The position numbers were made by a program, and so were the translations under genes. 64,000 nt of DNA, taken from Desulfobacteraceae bacterium. Its GTDB lineage: Bacteria > Desulfobacterota > Desulfobacteria > Desulfobacterales > Desulfobacteraceae. The notes under the pieces were generated by a model, which made no database searches, was not told the DNA's origin, and saw nothing but the letters and a program-made list of their open reading frames with translations. This document shows positions 28,259 through 37,665 of the stretch, piece by piece (position 1 is the first letter of the stretch; every line of letters begins with the position of its first letter). Location: contig JADGEQ010000002.1 of the NCBI GenBank assembly GCA_016744295.1, forward strand, positions 1 through 64,000, read 5' to 3'.

Positions 28259-28379
28259 TCAAAATATTTTGATTTTTCTTGTATTCCCTTTAAAAATAAT
28301 ACATTAATAAACATTAATCAGCTATTCATATAAGAAAGGTGTAAAATTTGTAGAAAAGATATAAAAATATTTTGATTTT
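28259..28379. promoter_or_regulatory. Two direct repeats, probable activator sites (UAS) between mttB and its regulator
   Basis: AAAATATTTTGATTTT occurs at 28261-28276 and again at 28364-28379. Both are preceded by TAGAAAAG a few bases upstream. The first copy is part of a perfect 14-bp palindrome (TCAAAATATTTTGA, 28259-28272) about 140 nt upstream of the mttB start site, the usual range for a sigma-54 enhancer. The second lies just before the regulator's own start codon and could mediate autoregulation. Confidence 0.5.
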
Positions 28380-28396
28380 AAGGACGGAAACGATTT

Positions 28397-29857
28397 ATGG
28401 ACAAGCTTGATCTGGATGATATTGATATTTACAGGGTGCTATCCTCCATGCATGAAGGCGTCGTGATTTCCGATGCCACCGGGATAATAAGGGTTTATAA
28501 TAAAACCCAGGCAATTATTGATGATTTTGATTCCCGGGAGGCCATCGGAAAAAAAATAACAGAAGTTTACCAGCTTACCGATGATACCAGCCCTACCATG
28601 AGGTGCCTTAAAAGCGGCAGGCCAATCATGAATGAAACTCTTTTGTACCAGACACGGTTGGGCCGGGTCGCAAATATTATCAACAATGTCTATCCCCTGT
28701 ACAAATCCGGAAAATTAATCGGGGCCATCAACTTTTCAAAAGACTACCAGCTGCTGGAAAAAACAATTGTCCAGGACATGGTGTCTCCCCAACAAAAGAA
28801 ATCCAAAAACAGTGCCGTATTTAATTTTTCCGATATTATCGGATTAAATCCTGAGATGCGCAATGCCGTAAAAATTGCCATGATGTCATCCAACTCGCCT
28901 TCTTCCATAATGATCTATGGCCGGACCGGCACGGGGAAAGAGTTGTTTGCCCAATCTATCCACAATCACAGTTCAAGAAAAAAGAAACCCTTCATCCCCA
29001 TAAATTGTGCTGCGATTCCGGAAAATCTTTTAGAAGGAATTTTGTTCGGCACCTCAAAGGGCGCTTTTACCGGTGCCATTGATAAAAGCGGTCTTTTTGA
29101 GCAGGCCAACGGGGGTACTGTCTTTCTGGATGAGCTGGATTCAATGCCCTTGACACTCCAGGCCAAACTGTTGCGGGTGATTCAGGAAAAGAAGGTTCGA
29201 AAGCTGGGGTCTTTAAAAGAGATTGATCTGGATATAAAATTGATCAGTTCAGTGGGGCAGCCCCCCCTGGAAATTATCCAGGAGGGGGCATTGAGAATGG
29301 ATCTGTTCTATAGAATGGGGGTGGTTTTTATCATGCTGCCGCCCCTCAGGGAGCGGAAGGATGATCTAAGGAAATTGGTCGGGCATTTTATCGCAGAATA
29401 TAATGATGTGTTAAATGTGCAGGTGTTAAACATTTCCAAAAATGTTTCGGATTTGTTCGAGCAGTATCACTGGCCCGGGAATGTTCGGGAGCTCAAACAT
29501 GTGATTGAAGCCTCAATGAATATGGTATCAGGAAGCAGAACCATAAAGCTTGCACATCTGCCCCCCCATATTTTTGCCTTTTCGAAAAAAGATCTTTCCA
29601 TCGGTTCGGACTATATTGCCGGTCAAGGCCATTCCCAATCTCAAGCAAAAAAGGCCTATTCTTCGGGCCTTTCCCAAACCCAGGCTGACAGCGAAAGACA
29701 GATCATTTGTGATGCCCTGGAAGCAAGTTATGGTAATGCGGCAAAAGCCTCAAGATATCTAGGGATATCTCCCCAATCCTTCCATTATAAGCTCAAAAAA
29801 CATGGGTTGAAACGGAAAGATTTTGCAATCAACAGATTCGGTGTAAAAAAAGTGTAA
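28397..29857 (+). CDS. PAS-domain sigma-54-dependent activator
   Basis: 486 residues. A PAS domain (~10-115) senses a ligand; the AAA+ domain (~145-375) has Walker A GRTGTGKE, a GAFTGA loop (SKGAFTGAIDKS), and TVFLDELDS as Walker B. Fis-type HTH at the C-terminus (NAAKASRYLGISPQSFHYKL). This is the RocR/PrdR-like class that switches on amino-acid or amine catabolism. It is divergent from mttB and upstream of the ABC/dimethylglycine series, both of which have sigma-54 promoters, so it very probably controls the whole locus. The ligand may be betaine, dimethylglycine or a related amine. Confidence 0.92.
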   Translation: MDKLDLDDIDIYRVLSSMHEGVVISDATGIIRVYNKTQAIIDDFDSREAIGKKITEVYQLTDDTSPTMRCLKSGRPIMNETLLYQTRLGRVANIINNVYPLYKSGKLIGAINFSKDYQLLEKTIVQDMVSPQQKKSKNSAVFNFSDIIGLNPEMRNAVKIAMMSSNSPSSIMIYGRTGTGKELFAQSIHNHSSRKKKPFIPINCAAIPENLLEGILFGTSKGAFTGAIDKSGLFEQANGGTVFLDELDSMPLTLQAKLLRVIQEKKVRKLGSLKEIDLDIKLISSVGQPPLEIIQEGALRMDLFYRMGVVFIMLPPLRERKDDLRKLVGHFIAEYNDVLNVQVLNISKNVSDLFEQYHWPGNVRELKHVIEASMNMVSGSRTIKLAHLPPHIFAFSKKDLSIGSDYIAGQGHSQSQAKKAYSSGLSQTQADSERQIICDALEASYGNAAKASRYLGISPQSFHYKLKKHGLKRKDFAINRFGVKKV

Positions 29858-29910
29858 CCAGTGTAAAATTTTTTACAGTAAAAATAAAAAAAAATGAAGT
29901 TTTTTTTACA
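29841..29910. promoter_or_regulatory. Cluster of GTGTAA/TTACA elements, possible UAS or short hairpin
   Basis: GTGTAA occurs at 29841, 29852 and 29861, with TTACA in inverse orientation near 29873 and 29906. TGTAAAATTTTTTACA at 29862-29877 is nearly palindromic. The first two copies lie in the last codons of the regulator gene. A similar GTGTAAAATTTG is found at 28339-28350 on the other side of the gene. The cluster is 125-190 nt upstream of the ABC sigma-54 promoter. It may be an enhancer or a weak terminator. Confidence 0.35.
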
Positions 29911-30032
29911 TGTGATGAATTCTAAAATTATTTTTAACTTTATTTAAAGCTAAGAAATAGCCTGAAATCATCATTGTTTCATCCTATAAAACATACAAAA
30001 GTTTGTTGACCGTCAAAAACGAACATATCGGC

Positions 30033-30048
30033 TGGTATGTTAACTGCA
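30033..30048 (+). promoter_or_regulatory. Sigma-54 promoter of the ABC/dimethylglycine operon
   Basis: TGGTATGTTAACTGCA has GG and GC exactly ten bases apart, though it departs from the consensus at the C of TGGCAC and in TTGC. Transcription would begin around 30059, about 54 nt before ATG 30113. Confidence 0.65.
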
Positions 30049-30112
30049 TTACCCCCAATTGTTTGTGTAGCTTCATCTATTATTTATTAACTTAATTTTG
30101 GAGGGAAGATTC

Positions 30113-31384
30113 ATGGGTACAAGGAAAATTCATTTGTTCATCGCCTTTTTCGCAGCATTTCTTTTTATTTTAGCAGGCCCGTTCGTTGGTTCGGGGTTTG
30201 CTGCAGGCAAATCCTTGAAAGTGGGTGTGCTGGGACCTTTTACAGGGCCTTCCGCCCAAACGGGTAAGGAGTTTAAAGCCTCTGTTGAAATGGCAATGGA
30301 AACCATTGATTACACGGTTGGTGATTACAAAGTCGAAGTGGTCTGGGTGGATTCCCAATCCGATCCTGCAAAAGCCTCGGGTGCCTATGCAGAAGCAGTA
30401 GAGGGAAAAGGGATTCAGGCTGGGGTTTTGAACTGGCATTCCTCTGTTGCCATTGCTGTAATGGATGTCGCAGCCCAGTATAAGGTACCCCACATGTTTG
30501 GTTTTGGTGCCTCTGAGGTGGTTAATAAAAAATGGCAGGCAGATCCTGAAAAATACAGCTATTGGGGTGGTAAAGGCTGGCCGGTTCCTGCAAAACTTGA
30601 AAAAAATTATATTATTGCCCTGAACAAGGCCATTGAAGCTGGAACATTTAAACCCAAAAAGAAACTGGCCGCCATTTATGGAGAAGATACAGACTGGGGA
30701 AGAAGTGCCGGTGGTGCCTATAAAAAAGCCCTTGAGGAAAGTGGATGGGAAATTCATTCAGAAGAGTATTTTCCTGCAACACAGACCGATTTTTATCCCC
30801 TTTTAAGTAAATATAAAAAAGCCGGCGTCGCTGTTGTTGCCGGAACATCCACATCTCCTGCTGCCATAACAGCCTTTGTTAAGCAAAGTGTTGAAGTTGG
30901 CCTTAAAAGCATGATCGTGGCTTCTGGTCTCGGCTGGATCGGCGATTGGTACAAAATGACAGGCCCTGCCTCAAATTATGTTCTTGACAGTATTCCCCAG
31001 CTGACCACTGCCGAAGCCAATCAATGGGCAAAGGATGTTAAAACAAAATACGGGTTCAACCCAAGTCCTTCTGCAGGCGGACTTTCCTATGACGGAATCC
31101 GGATGTTTATTAAAATTCTCCAGAGAACCAACGAACTTCACGGAAAGCTGGACAAACAAACAATCCATAAAACAATGGTTGACGAAGTCAACACCGGCAA
31201 ACTTACCTATGGTAAAAAAGACGGCGCCATCATCATGAACGAATATAAGTATACTGCTGACACCATGCCGGACATGGTAGTTGCTCCCGATGCCTATTTT
31301 TTCCCCATTCTTCAGTATGATAAAGGAAAAGGGTATATGATTTTCCCGGAAGTATGGAAGGAAAGAGATTTCAAGCAAAAATAG
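30113..31384 (+). CDS. Branched-chain-amino-acid-type ABC transporter substrate-binding protein
   Basis: 423 residues from ATG 30113, chosen because GGAGG stands about nine bases upstream; the frame's earlier TTG overlaps that site. A Sec signal peptide (basic start, core to ~28, cleavage near FAAGKS) exports it to the periplasm. The rest matches the Peripla_BP_6/Liv-binding family (GVLGPFTGPSAQTGKEF...). It delivers substrate to the four-gene Liv-type importer downstream. Given the position upstream of the dimethylglycine-dehydrogenase-like gene, the ligand is more likely a methylated glycine or betaine than leucine; this is inference. Confidence 0.9.
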   Translation: MGTRKIHLFIAFFAAFLFILAGPFVGSGFAAGKSLKVGVLGPFTGPSAQTGKEFKASVEMAMETIDYTVGDYKVEVVWVDSQSDPAKASGAYAEAVEGKGIQAGVLNWHSSVAIAVMDVAAQYKVPHMFGFGASEVVNKKWQADPEKYSYWGGKGWPVPAKLEKNYIIALNKAIEAGTFKPKKKLAAIYGEDTDWGRSAGGAYKKALEESGWEIHSEEYFPATQTDFYPLLSKYKKAGVAVVAGTSTSPAAITAFVKQSVEVGLKSMIVASGLGWIGDWYKMTGPASNYVLDSIPQLTTAEANQWAKDVKTKYGFNPSPSAGGLSYDGIRMFIKILQRTNELHGKLDKQTIHKTMVDEVNTGKLTYGKKDGAIIMNEYKYTADTMPDMVVAPDAYFFPILQYDKGKGYMIFPEVWKERDFKQK

Positions 31385-31491
31385 CCTGACCAATTACAAG
31401 CATAAAGGAGCAGCGCTGCAAACCCTTTCGAGGCGTGGCCCTGGCCTTTATGTTTGTTTAATCTTTAAATTTTAAGGAATTAGAGGCTAAG

Positions 31492-32205
31492 ATGATTGTA
31501 TTGGAAACCAATAATTTAACCAAAAAATTTGGTGGATTAACAGCAGTAAATGAAGTCTCCATGACATTGTTTCAAGGAGATGTCATGGGACTGATCGGAC
31601 CCAACGGGGCGGGGAAAACAACCTTCATAAATGCCATATCCGGTTTAAATCCCCCCACCTCAGGTACCGTAAAAGTGTTGGGTGAAGACACCACGGGCCT
31701 GCCCCCTGAACGTATGTGCCGGCGTGGTCTTTCCCGGACATTCCAGATTCCCAGTCCCTTTCCGAAAATGACCGCCATTGAAAGTGTGATGACCGCCTCC
31801 ATCTTTGGCAATGATCCGGGGCGGGTGACGGATCCTATTCAGCATTCCCGAGAAATGTTGGATTTTGTGGAGTTTCCCATGGCAGAAACCGTTGTGGCAG
31901 AACAGCTCAACACGGTACAGCTAAAACGGTTGGACCTTGCCCGTGCCCTTGCCAGCAATCCCAAACTGCTGTTCATGGATGAAATGGCCTCGGGCCTGAG
32001 TGAAGGCGAACTCAATGATATCATGAGAATCATCAATAAAATCAGCAAAAAAGGCATTTCCATTCTAATGATCGAGCATATCATGCAATTGATCATGGCG
32101 GTTTGCAACCGGCTGTTGTGTATCCAGTTTGGAACAAAAATAGCAGAAGGCACAACCCAGGAAGTGGCAAATGATCCAAAGGTTACCAAGGCCTATCTCG
32201 GATAG
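31492..32205 (+). CDS. ABC transporter ATPase, LivG type
   Basis: 237 residues with Walker A GPNGAGKTT (~36-44), Walker B LLFMDE and a switch His (MIEHIM). The ABC signature, normally LSxGQ, reads LNTVQ here (EQLNTVQLKRLDLARAL), a notable departure, while the partner LivF keeps SGGE. It couples ATP hydrolysis to import through the LivH/LivM-type permeases. The gene is 107 nt after the binding protein and 69 nt before the second ATPase. Confidence 0.9.
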   Translation: MIVLETNNLTKKFGGLTAVNEVSMTLFQGDVMGLIGPNGAGKTTFINAISGLNPPTSGTVKVLGEDTTGLPPERMCRRGLSRTFQIPSPFPKMTAIESVMTASIFGNDPGRVTDPIQHSREMLDFVEFPMAETVVAEQLNTVQLKRLDLARALASNPKLLFMDEMASGLSEGELNDIMRIINKISKKGISILMIEHIMQLIMAVCNRLLCIQFGTKIAEGTTQEVANDPKVTKAYLG

Positions 32206-32274
32206 TGAAGAGTGAGATGGTGAAGTTTGGGATAGGGAAGAGGACCAATAATTTTATAAACCAATGGAGATGCT

Positions 32275-32982
32275 ATGCTGTTAGAAGTGAAAAATCTTGA
32301 TGCAGGATACGGATACCTGCAGATATTACGCTCCGTCTCATTGAATATCGATCAGGGTGAGTATGTTTGTATTGTCGGCCCCAATGGTGCCGGGAAAAGT
32401 ACGACCATGAAAACCATTGCAGGACTGCTGACCCCCATGGGGGGGAGTATCCTATTTAATGGAGAGGAGATTACCGGGCTCTCAACTTCCCAGATTACAC
32501 AAAAAGGAATCTCCTTTGTTTCCGAGGAAATGAATCTGTTTGTCAATATGTCGGTCCGGGAAAATCTTTATATGGGTGCCTATATCATCAAGGATAAAAA
32601 AGTTCAGAATGAACGCCTTGACTTTGTGTTCAGCCTTTTTCCCCGCCTGGCCGAAAGAAAAAATCAGCTGGCCGGCACCATGAGCGGAGGTGAACGTAAA
32701 ATGCTGGCCATCGGCCGCGGGATGATGTCCGATCCCAAGCTCATCCTTGTGGATGAACCCTCATTCGGGCTGGCACCGCAGTTGACGGCAAATGTGTTTG
32801 AGTCCCTTGACGTTCTGATTAAAACGGGGGTCACCATTATGCTGGTGGAACAGAATGTTACCAAGACCCTGGCTGTCACCGATCGCGGATATATTCTTGA
32901 AAACGGGAAGGTTGGTTTGGAAGGTAAAAGCTCTGACCTGGCAGATGATCCCTATGTCCGAAAAGTATTTCTTGGTGTTTAA
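32275..32982 (+). CDS. ABC transporter ATPase, LivF type
   Basis: 235 residues with Walker A GPNGAGKST, canonical signature MSGGERKML, Walker B LILVDEPS and switch region MLVEQN. It pairs with the LivG-type subunit in a heterodimeric motor. Translated from ATG 32275 and followed 24 nt later by the LivH-type permease gene. Confidence 0.92.
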   Translation: MLLEVKNLDAGYGYLQILRSVSLNIDQGEYVCIVGPNGAGKSTTMKTIAGLLTPMGGSILFNGEEITGLSTSQITQKGISFVSEEMNLFVNMSVRENLYMGAYIIKDKKVQNERLDFVFSLFPRLAERKNQLAGTMSGGERKMLAIGRGMMSDPKLILVDEPSFGLAPQLTANVFESLDVLIKTGVTIMLVEQNVTKTLAVTDRGYILENGKVGLEGKSSDLADDPYVRKVFLGV

Positions 32983-33006
32983 TCTTCATTTTGGAGAAAG
33001 AGATTC

Positions 33007-34035
33007 ATGTCAAATAATATTGTTTCCAAATTTTTAAACTGGATGCGAACGGCGGCGGGCTTGTCCATAGTGGCAACGATTGTGGTTGCCGTGTTTGCCT
33101 CCATTCATACCGGCCCCTATCTGATTGTCAATACCATTGTCACCGGCGGTATGCTGGCATTGCTTGCCACAGGTCTCACCTTGATGCTGGGGGTGTTGAA
33201 CATTGCCATGTTTGCCCATGGTGAATACTTTATGATTGGTTCTTTGACGGCCTACTATGTATTTACGCCCATCAGTAATTATATCAGCGAAAATCCGGAA
33301 TCCTTTGTGGCAGTGATCGGCCCCCTGGTCGCCATCACCTGTGCCGCCATTGTGGGTGCCATCAGTGGTATCATCTCAGAAAAGCTGGTGTTCGGTCCCT
33401 TGAGAAAGCGCTCCTCAGACAATTGGGTGATGAACTCTTTTTTGCTCACGGTTGGATTAAGTGTGTTGCTGGTGAATCTGCATCAGCTTATATTTGGTGC
33501 GGATTTTAAGGGCATTGTGGGGTATTGGAGCGGCATGCCCGTTTCCATTGCAGATGTGTTCATTTCCCGGGACCGGGCCATGGCCTTCATTATCTCAGCC
33601 GTTATTGTGGCGGCGTTCTGGTTTTTTATGACCTATACCCGGACGGGCATGTCCATCCGTGCGGTGTCCCAGGATATCACAGGTGCGCAGATTGTGGGTA
33701 TTGATATTGAAAAAATTGTTCTCTTAACAATTTCCCTTGCCTGTGCCCTTTCTGCAGTGGCAGGGGGCAGTCTTTTGTTTATGTATCCTTCATACCCCAC
33801 TGTGGGGCTTGAGCCCTTATACCTGGCCTGGTTTGTTGTGATTCTATCGGGTCTTGGAAATATTCTAGGGGCTGTGGCCGGTGCCTTCATGGTGGCGCTG
33901 CTCAAGGCCATCACCGTTGAATATATCGGTACAGGTTGGGATTTTGTTGTTCCCTCGGCCTTGATTATGTTGATTTTGATTTTTAAACCCAGTGGGATAT
34001 TTGGTTCGGATGTCCGGGGTGCCTTGGATAGTTAA
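33007..34035 (+). CDS. ABC transporter permease, LivH type
   Basis: 342 residues with about eight to nine membrane segments. Family landmarks are the NTIVTGGMLALLATGLTLML start of the core and the SQDITGAQIVGIDIEKI cytoplasmic EAA-like loop near ~225. It forms the membrane channel with the LivM-type partner. GGAG stands about nine bases before ATG 33007. The N-terminal extension of ~20 residues is longer than in typical LivH. Confidence 0.9.
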   Translation: MSNNIVSKFLNWMRTAAGLSIVATIVVAVFASIHTGPYLIVNTIVTGGMLALLATGLTLMLGVLNIAMFAHGEYFMIGSLTAYYVFTPISNYISENPESFVAVIGPLVAITCAAIVGAISGIISEKLVFGPLRKRSSDNWVMNSFLLTVGLSVLLVNLHQLIFGADFKGIVGYWSGMPVSIADVFISRDRAMAFIISAVIVAAFWFFMTYTRTGMSIRAVSQDITGAQIVGIDIEKIVLLTISLACALSAVAGGSLLFMYPSYPTVGLEPLYLAWFVVILSGLGNILGAVAGAFMVALLKAITVEYIGTGWDFVVPSALIMLILIFKPSGIFGSDVRGALDS

Positions 34036-34095
34036 GATAGATCGAAAAGGTAAGTAATCTAAGTAAGGTAAGTAACCGGACAAACAGGAGACTCT

Positions 34096-35151
34096 ATGGA
34101 TGCAACAATAACAGGCGAACAAATGAATCCACCACAAATGAATCCATTTGATAAATTGCTTGATACATTATGTCTGACACCGGCAGGACTGTTGGGGCTG
34201 GCTTTATTATTTGCCCTTCCCTATATCCCGCCATTTAACCAGGAATATATGCTTCGGTGGTTGATCTATTGTGGATTTATTGCCGCCATGAGTGTGGGAT
34301 TTGATTTAACCGGCGGGTATATTTCCATTGTCAATTTTGGATATGCAGCTGTCTCAGGGTTTGGCGGTTATACCTCGGCACTTCTAGTGGTCAATCTGGG
34401 ACTGTCTCCCTGGCTGGGCATGGTGGCCGGCGGAATTACCGCAGGGGCAATGGGGCTTGTTATTGGAATGATTTCCCTTCGGCTGCGGGGGATCTTTGCC
34501 GCCTGCCTTTCCTGGTTTTTCGGTCTGGCTGTTATGGGGCTTGCCACGAAGATGGTTTGGCTGACCCGGGGACCGTCCGGCCTTCGGACCCCTCGCCTTT
34601 TTGAAACCGATTCAAATCTACCCTATTATTTTTTGATTATTATACTTTTGTTCCTCATATTCCTGGCCTGCAAATGGATTGTACGGTCTAAAATGGGCCT
34701 GGCCTTCCAGGCCATTGGCCAGAACATGGATGCCGCCAGAACTTCCGGAATCAATCCGATTTATTACAGGGTGTTTAACTTTACCGTATCCTGTGCCATA
34801 GCAGGGCTTTTGGGTGGGTTCTATGCTCATTTTTACGGCATTCTGACCCCGGATGTCATGCATACGGGGAAAACGGTTGAAGTTCTTGCCATCGCCTATA
34901 TTGGCGGAAGAGGCAGTCTGTGGGGAGGCGCTGTCATTGCATTTCCCTTTATCTTTCTCATGGAAATTATTCGGTCCACGCTTTCCCATCTGCCTGGATT
35001 GAATTTGGTTATTTATGCCCTGGTACTGATTATTGTTATGATCTATTACCCGGGCGGGTTTTCATATTTTTATGATACCCATATCAGAAGTACGAAAAAC
35101 AAGGCATTAGGATATTTTTTAAATGGCAGAACCTTAAGGAAAAGTGATTAA
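34096..35151 (+). CDS. ABC transporter permease, LivM type
   Basis: 351 residues, eight or nine membrane segments, with the LivM pattern: SVGFDLTGGYISIVNFGYAA near ~65-85 and the cytoplasmic loop AIGQNMDAARTSGINPIYYR near ~215. The C-terminal cytoplasmic tail is short and basic. Completes the importer encoded from 30113; the dimethylglycine-dehydrogenase-like gene begins 45 nt later, so transporter and enzyme are likely co-transcribed. Confidence 0.9.
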   Translation: MDATITGEQMNPPQMNPFDKLLDTLCLTPAGLLGLALLFALPYIPPFNQEYMLRWLIYCGFIAAMSVGFDLTGGYISIVNFGYAAVSGFGGYTSALLVVNLGLSPWLGMVAGGITAGAMGLVIGMISLRLRGIFAACLSWFFGLAVMGLATKMVWLTRGPSGLRTPRLFETDSNLPYYFLIIILLFLIFLACKWIVRSKMGLAFQAIGQNMDAARTSGINPIYYRVFNFTVSCAIAGLLGGFYAHFYGILTPDVMHTGKTVEVLAIAYIGGRGSLWGGAVIAFPFIFLMEIIRSTLSHLPGLNLVIYALVLIIVMIYYPGGFSYFYDTHIRSTKNKALGYFLNGRTLRKSD

Positions 35152-35196
35152 AAAAACGGACTAAAAAAAAACGGATCAAAAAGGAGAGGTTACACA

Positions 35197-37614
35197 ATGA
35201 AAACCAATGCGAGAGCGGTCATTATTGGTGGGGGCGCCATCGGTGTCAGTATTGCATATCACCTGGCAAAATATGGATGGAAAGATGTCGTACTTGTTGA
35301 AAAACATGAGTTGACCTCGGGGTCAACCTGGATGGCAGCGGGAAATGTGTCCTTTTTTCATTCAAATTACTACGGCACCCAGGTGAATATGAAAAGTATT
35401 GAAATATTCAAGGAACTGGAAAAAGAAACCGGTCAGTCCACGGGATGGCATACCACAGGGTCCATTCGTACCGCTGATAACCCAGGAAGGATGGATGAAC
35501 TGGGTTATGCCTATTCAATGAACCGCTGTCTTGGTTTGAATGTGGAATATGTCACCCCTGAAGAGATGGGCAAGCTGCATCCCTTTATGAACACCGAAGG
35601 ACTTCTCGGCGGCCTTTACTGGCCCGATGACGGGGATGTGGATCCCAATTCCATGACCCAGGCCATGGCAAAGGGTGCCAGGAACCACGGTGCGGAACTC
35701 AACCTTCATACCCTGGTCACCGGGATCGAAGAAAAAAAATCCGGAGAATGGCTGGTTAAAACCGATAAAGGGGACATTACCTGTGAAGTGGTTGTGAATG
35801 CTGCAGGCCTCTGGGCACCGGAAGTCTCAAAAATGGTGGGCCTTGAAATTCCCTCCATTGCCATAGCCCACACCCATATTCTTTACGAAACAATTGATGC
35901 GGTTGATAAGAGAGATACTGTTTTGCCCCTGGTCCGTGATCCGGATAAATCCGTCTACCTGCGCCAGGAAATGGACAGCCTGATTTTGGGGATGTACGAG
36001 GCAAACGGACAGCAGTGGAAAAAGAACGGGGTGCCCTGGGACTATGCCCAGGAAGAGATCAACCCGGATATTGACAATATTTCCGACTGCATTGAGGCGG
36101 GGATGGAAAGATTCCCTGTTCTGGGAGAAACCGGTTTCAAACATGTGACAGCCGGCCCCATCACCTATACCCCCAATGGAGATCCTCTGGTGGGTCCGGC
36201 AGCTCCCTTGAAAAACTTTTTCCAGGCCTGCGGATACAGCTTCGGGATCACCCAGGCCGGTGGTATCGGCCATTATCTTGCCGGCTGGATCATGAACGGC
36301 GAACCTGAAATTGATCTGTGGGCATTGGATTCAAGGCGATTCGGCTCCCATGCCAACTGGGCCTATAATACCCAGAAAATTGCCGATACCTATCCAAGAC
36401 TCTATTCCACCATTTATCCCAATGAGTTCAGGGATGCGGCCAGGCCCAACAGAACCAGTCCCATTTACGAATACCAGAAACAGGCCAATGCCGTATTCGG
36501 AGATTACTATGGCTGGGAATGTCCCAATTATTTCCCCCCCGCAGGAGAGGATTCCTATGAGACACCTTCCTGGAGACGCTCCAATGCCTTCAAGCATGTG
36601 GACAACGAATGTAAACATGCCATGAATCATGTGGGCATCATAGATTTGACTCGTTTTGCCAAAACAAAAATATCCGGACCCGGCGCTTTAAGCTGGCTCA
36701 ACAACATGACCTGCCAGCGAGTACCGGAGAAAGACGGCCGCATCGCCCTGAGTCCCATGCTGAACCATCAAGGGACTTTTAAATCAGACATGACCATTAC
36801 CCGGGTGAATGAAGAGGATTTTTTCTGTGTTACCGCTTCCATCGGCAAGAAACATGATCAGCACTGGATGACAGAGAATCTGCCGACCGACGGGTCTGTT
36901 GTCATGGAAGATCTGACCTATAAAATGGGATGTCTTGTGCTTGTGGGTCCTGACAGCCGCAAGGTATTGGAGAAGGTTTGCTACGGGGATGTATCCAACG
37001 AAGCCTTTAAATTTTCCACCAGCCAGGCGCTTTATTTGAACCGGACAAAATGCCGTATCAACCGTATGAACTATGTGGGAGAACTGGGATTTGAAATTTT
37101 CCATCCCATCCAGCAGCAGGTTGCGGTTTACAAGGCCCTCATGGAAGCTGGGGCTGATTTTAAGATTCGTTTGATCGGCATGCATGCCATGGATTCCATG
37201 CGTCTTGAAAAAGGATACCTTGCCTGGAAGAGTGAAATGACCCTTCACCACACCCCCCTTGAAACCAATGTGGGATGGACCGTGAAGCTGGACAAGGAGT
37301 TCATAGGTAAACAGGGGGTTCTCAAACAAAAAGAAGAGGGTATCCCCCAACGACTCGTCTGTCTGGTTGTGGAAGCAACGGATTCTGATGCATTTGGATA
37401 TAACCCCATTTTTAAAGATGGTGAACGCATCGGCATGACCTCATCGGGGGGTTACGGTCACAGGGTGGAAAAAAGTATTGCCCTTGGGTATGTGGCCTCT
37501 GAATTTGCAGCTGTGGGAACAAAAATGGAGGTTGAAATTCTTGGAAGGGCTAGAAGTGCCCAAGTAGCCGCCATGCCACTCTATGACCCTAAAAATGAAC
37601 GAATGAAAAGTTAA
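35197..37614 (+). CDS. Dimethylglycine/sarcosine dehydrogenase-like FAD enzyme with GcvT domain
   Basis: 805 residues in the order DAO (1-~370, FAD motif IIGGGAIGVSIAYHLAKYG), FAO-M linker (~372-425), GCV_T (~430-690) and GCV_T C-domain (~700-800), the full architecture of dimethylglycine dehydrogenase. The enzyme would oxidatively remove an N-methyl group, pass the C1 unit to tetrahydrofolate as methylene-THF and give electrons to ETF, encoded just downstream. Oddity: the His that covalently holds FAD in the mitochondrial enzyme (in a TWHAAG context) is Met here (STWMAAGN), so FAD should be non-covalent. Substrate could be dimethylglycine, sarcosine or another N-methyl amino acid. Confidence 0.85.
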   Translation: MKTNARAVIIGGGAIGVSIAYHLAKYGWKDVVLVEKHELTSGSTWMAAGNVSFFHSNYYGTQVNMKSIEIFKELEKETGQSTGWHTTGSIRTADNPGRMDELGYAYSMNRCLGLNVEYVTPEEMGKLHPFMNTEGLLGGLYWPDDGDVDPNSMTQAMAKGARNHGAELNLHTLVTGIEEKKSGEWLVKTDKGDITCEVVVNAAGLWAPEVSKMVGLEIPSIAIAHTHILYETIDAVDKRDTVLPLVRDPDKSVYLRQEMDSLILGMYEANGQQWKKNGVPWDYAQEEINPDIDNISDCIEAGMERFPVLGETGFKHVTAGPITYTPNGDPLVGPAAPLKNFFQACGYSFGITQAGGIGHYLAGWIMNGEPEIDLWALDSRRFGSHANWAYNTQKIADTYPRLYSTIYPNEFRDAARPNRTSPIYEYQKQANAVFGDYYGWECPNYFPPAGEDSYETPSWRRSNAFKHVDNECKHAMNHVGIIDLTRFAKTKISGPGALSWLNNMTCQRVPEKDGRIALSPMLNHQGTFKSDMTITRVNEEDFFCVTASIGKKHDQHWMTENLPTDGSVVMEDLTYKMGCLVLVGPDSRKVLEKVCYGDVSNEAFKFSTSQALYLNRTKCRINRMNYVGELGFEIFHPIQQQVAVYKALMEAGADFKIRLIGMHAMDSMRLEKGYLAWKSEMTLHHTPLETNVGWTVKLDKEFIGKQGVLKQKEEGIPQRLVCLVVEATDSDAFGYNPIFKDGERIGMTSSGGYGHRVEKSIALGYVASEFAAVGTKMEVEILGRARSAQVAAMPLYDPKNERMKS

Positions 37615-37665
37615 AAAGCCAAGAATAAGCGAGTATAACAAGGAAGTATAATAAGGAAGCAAAGA

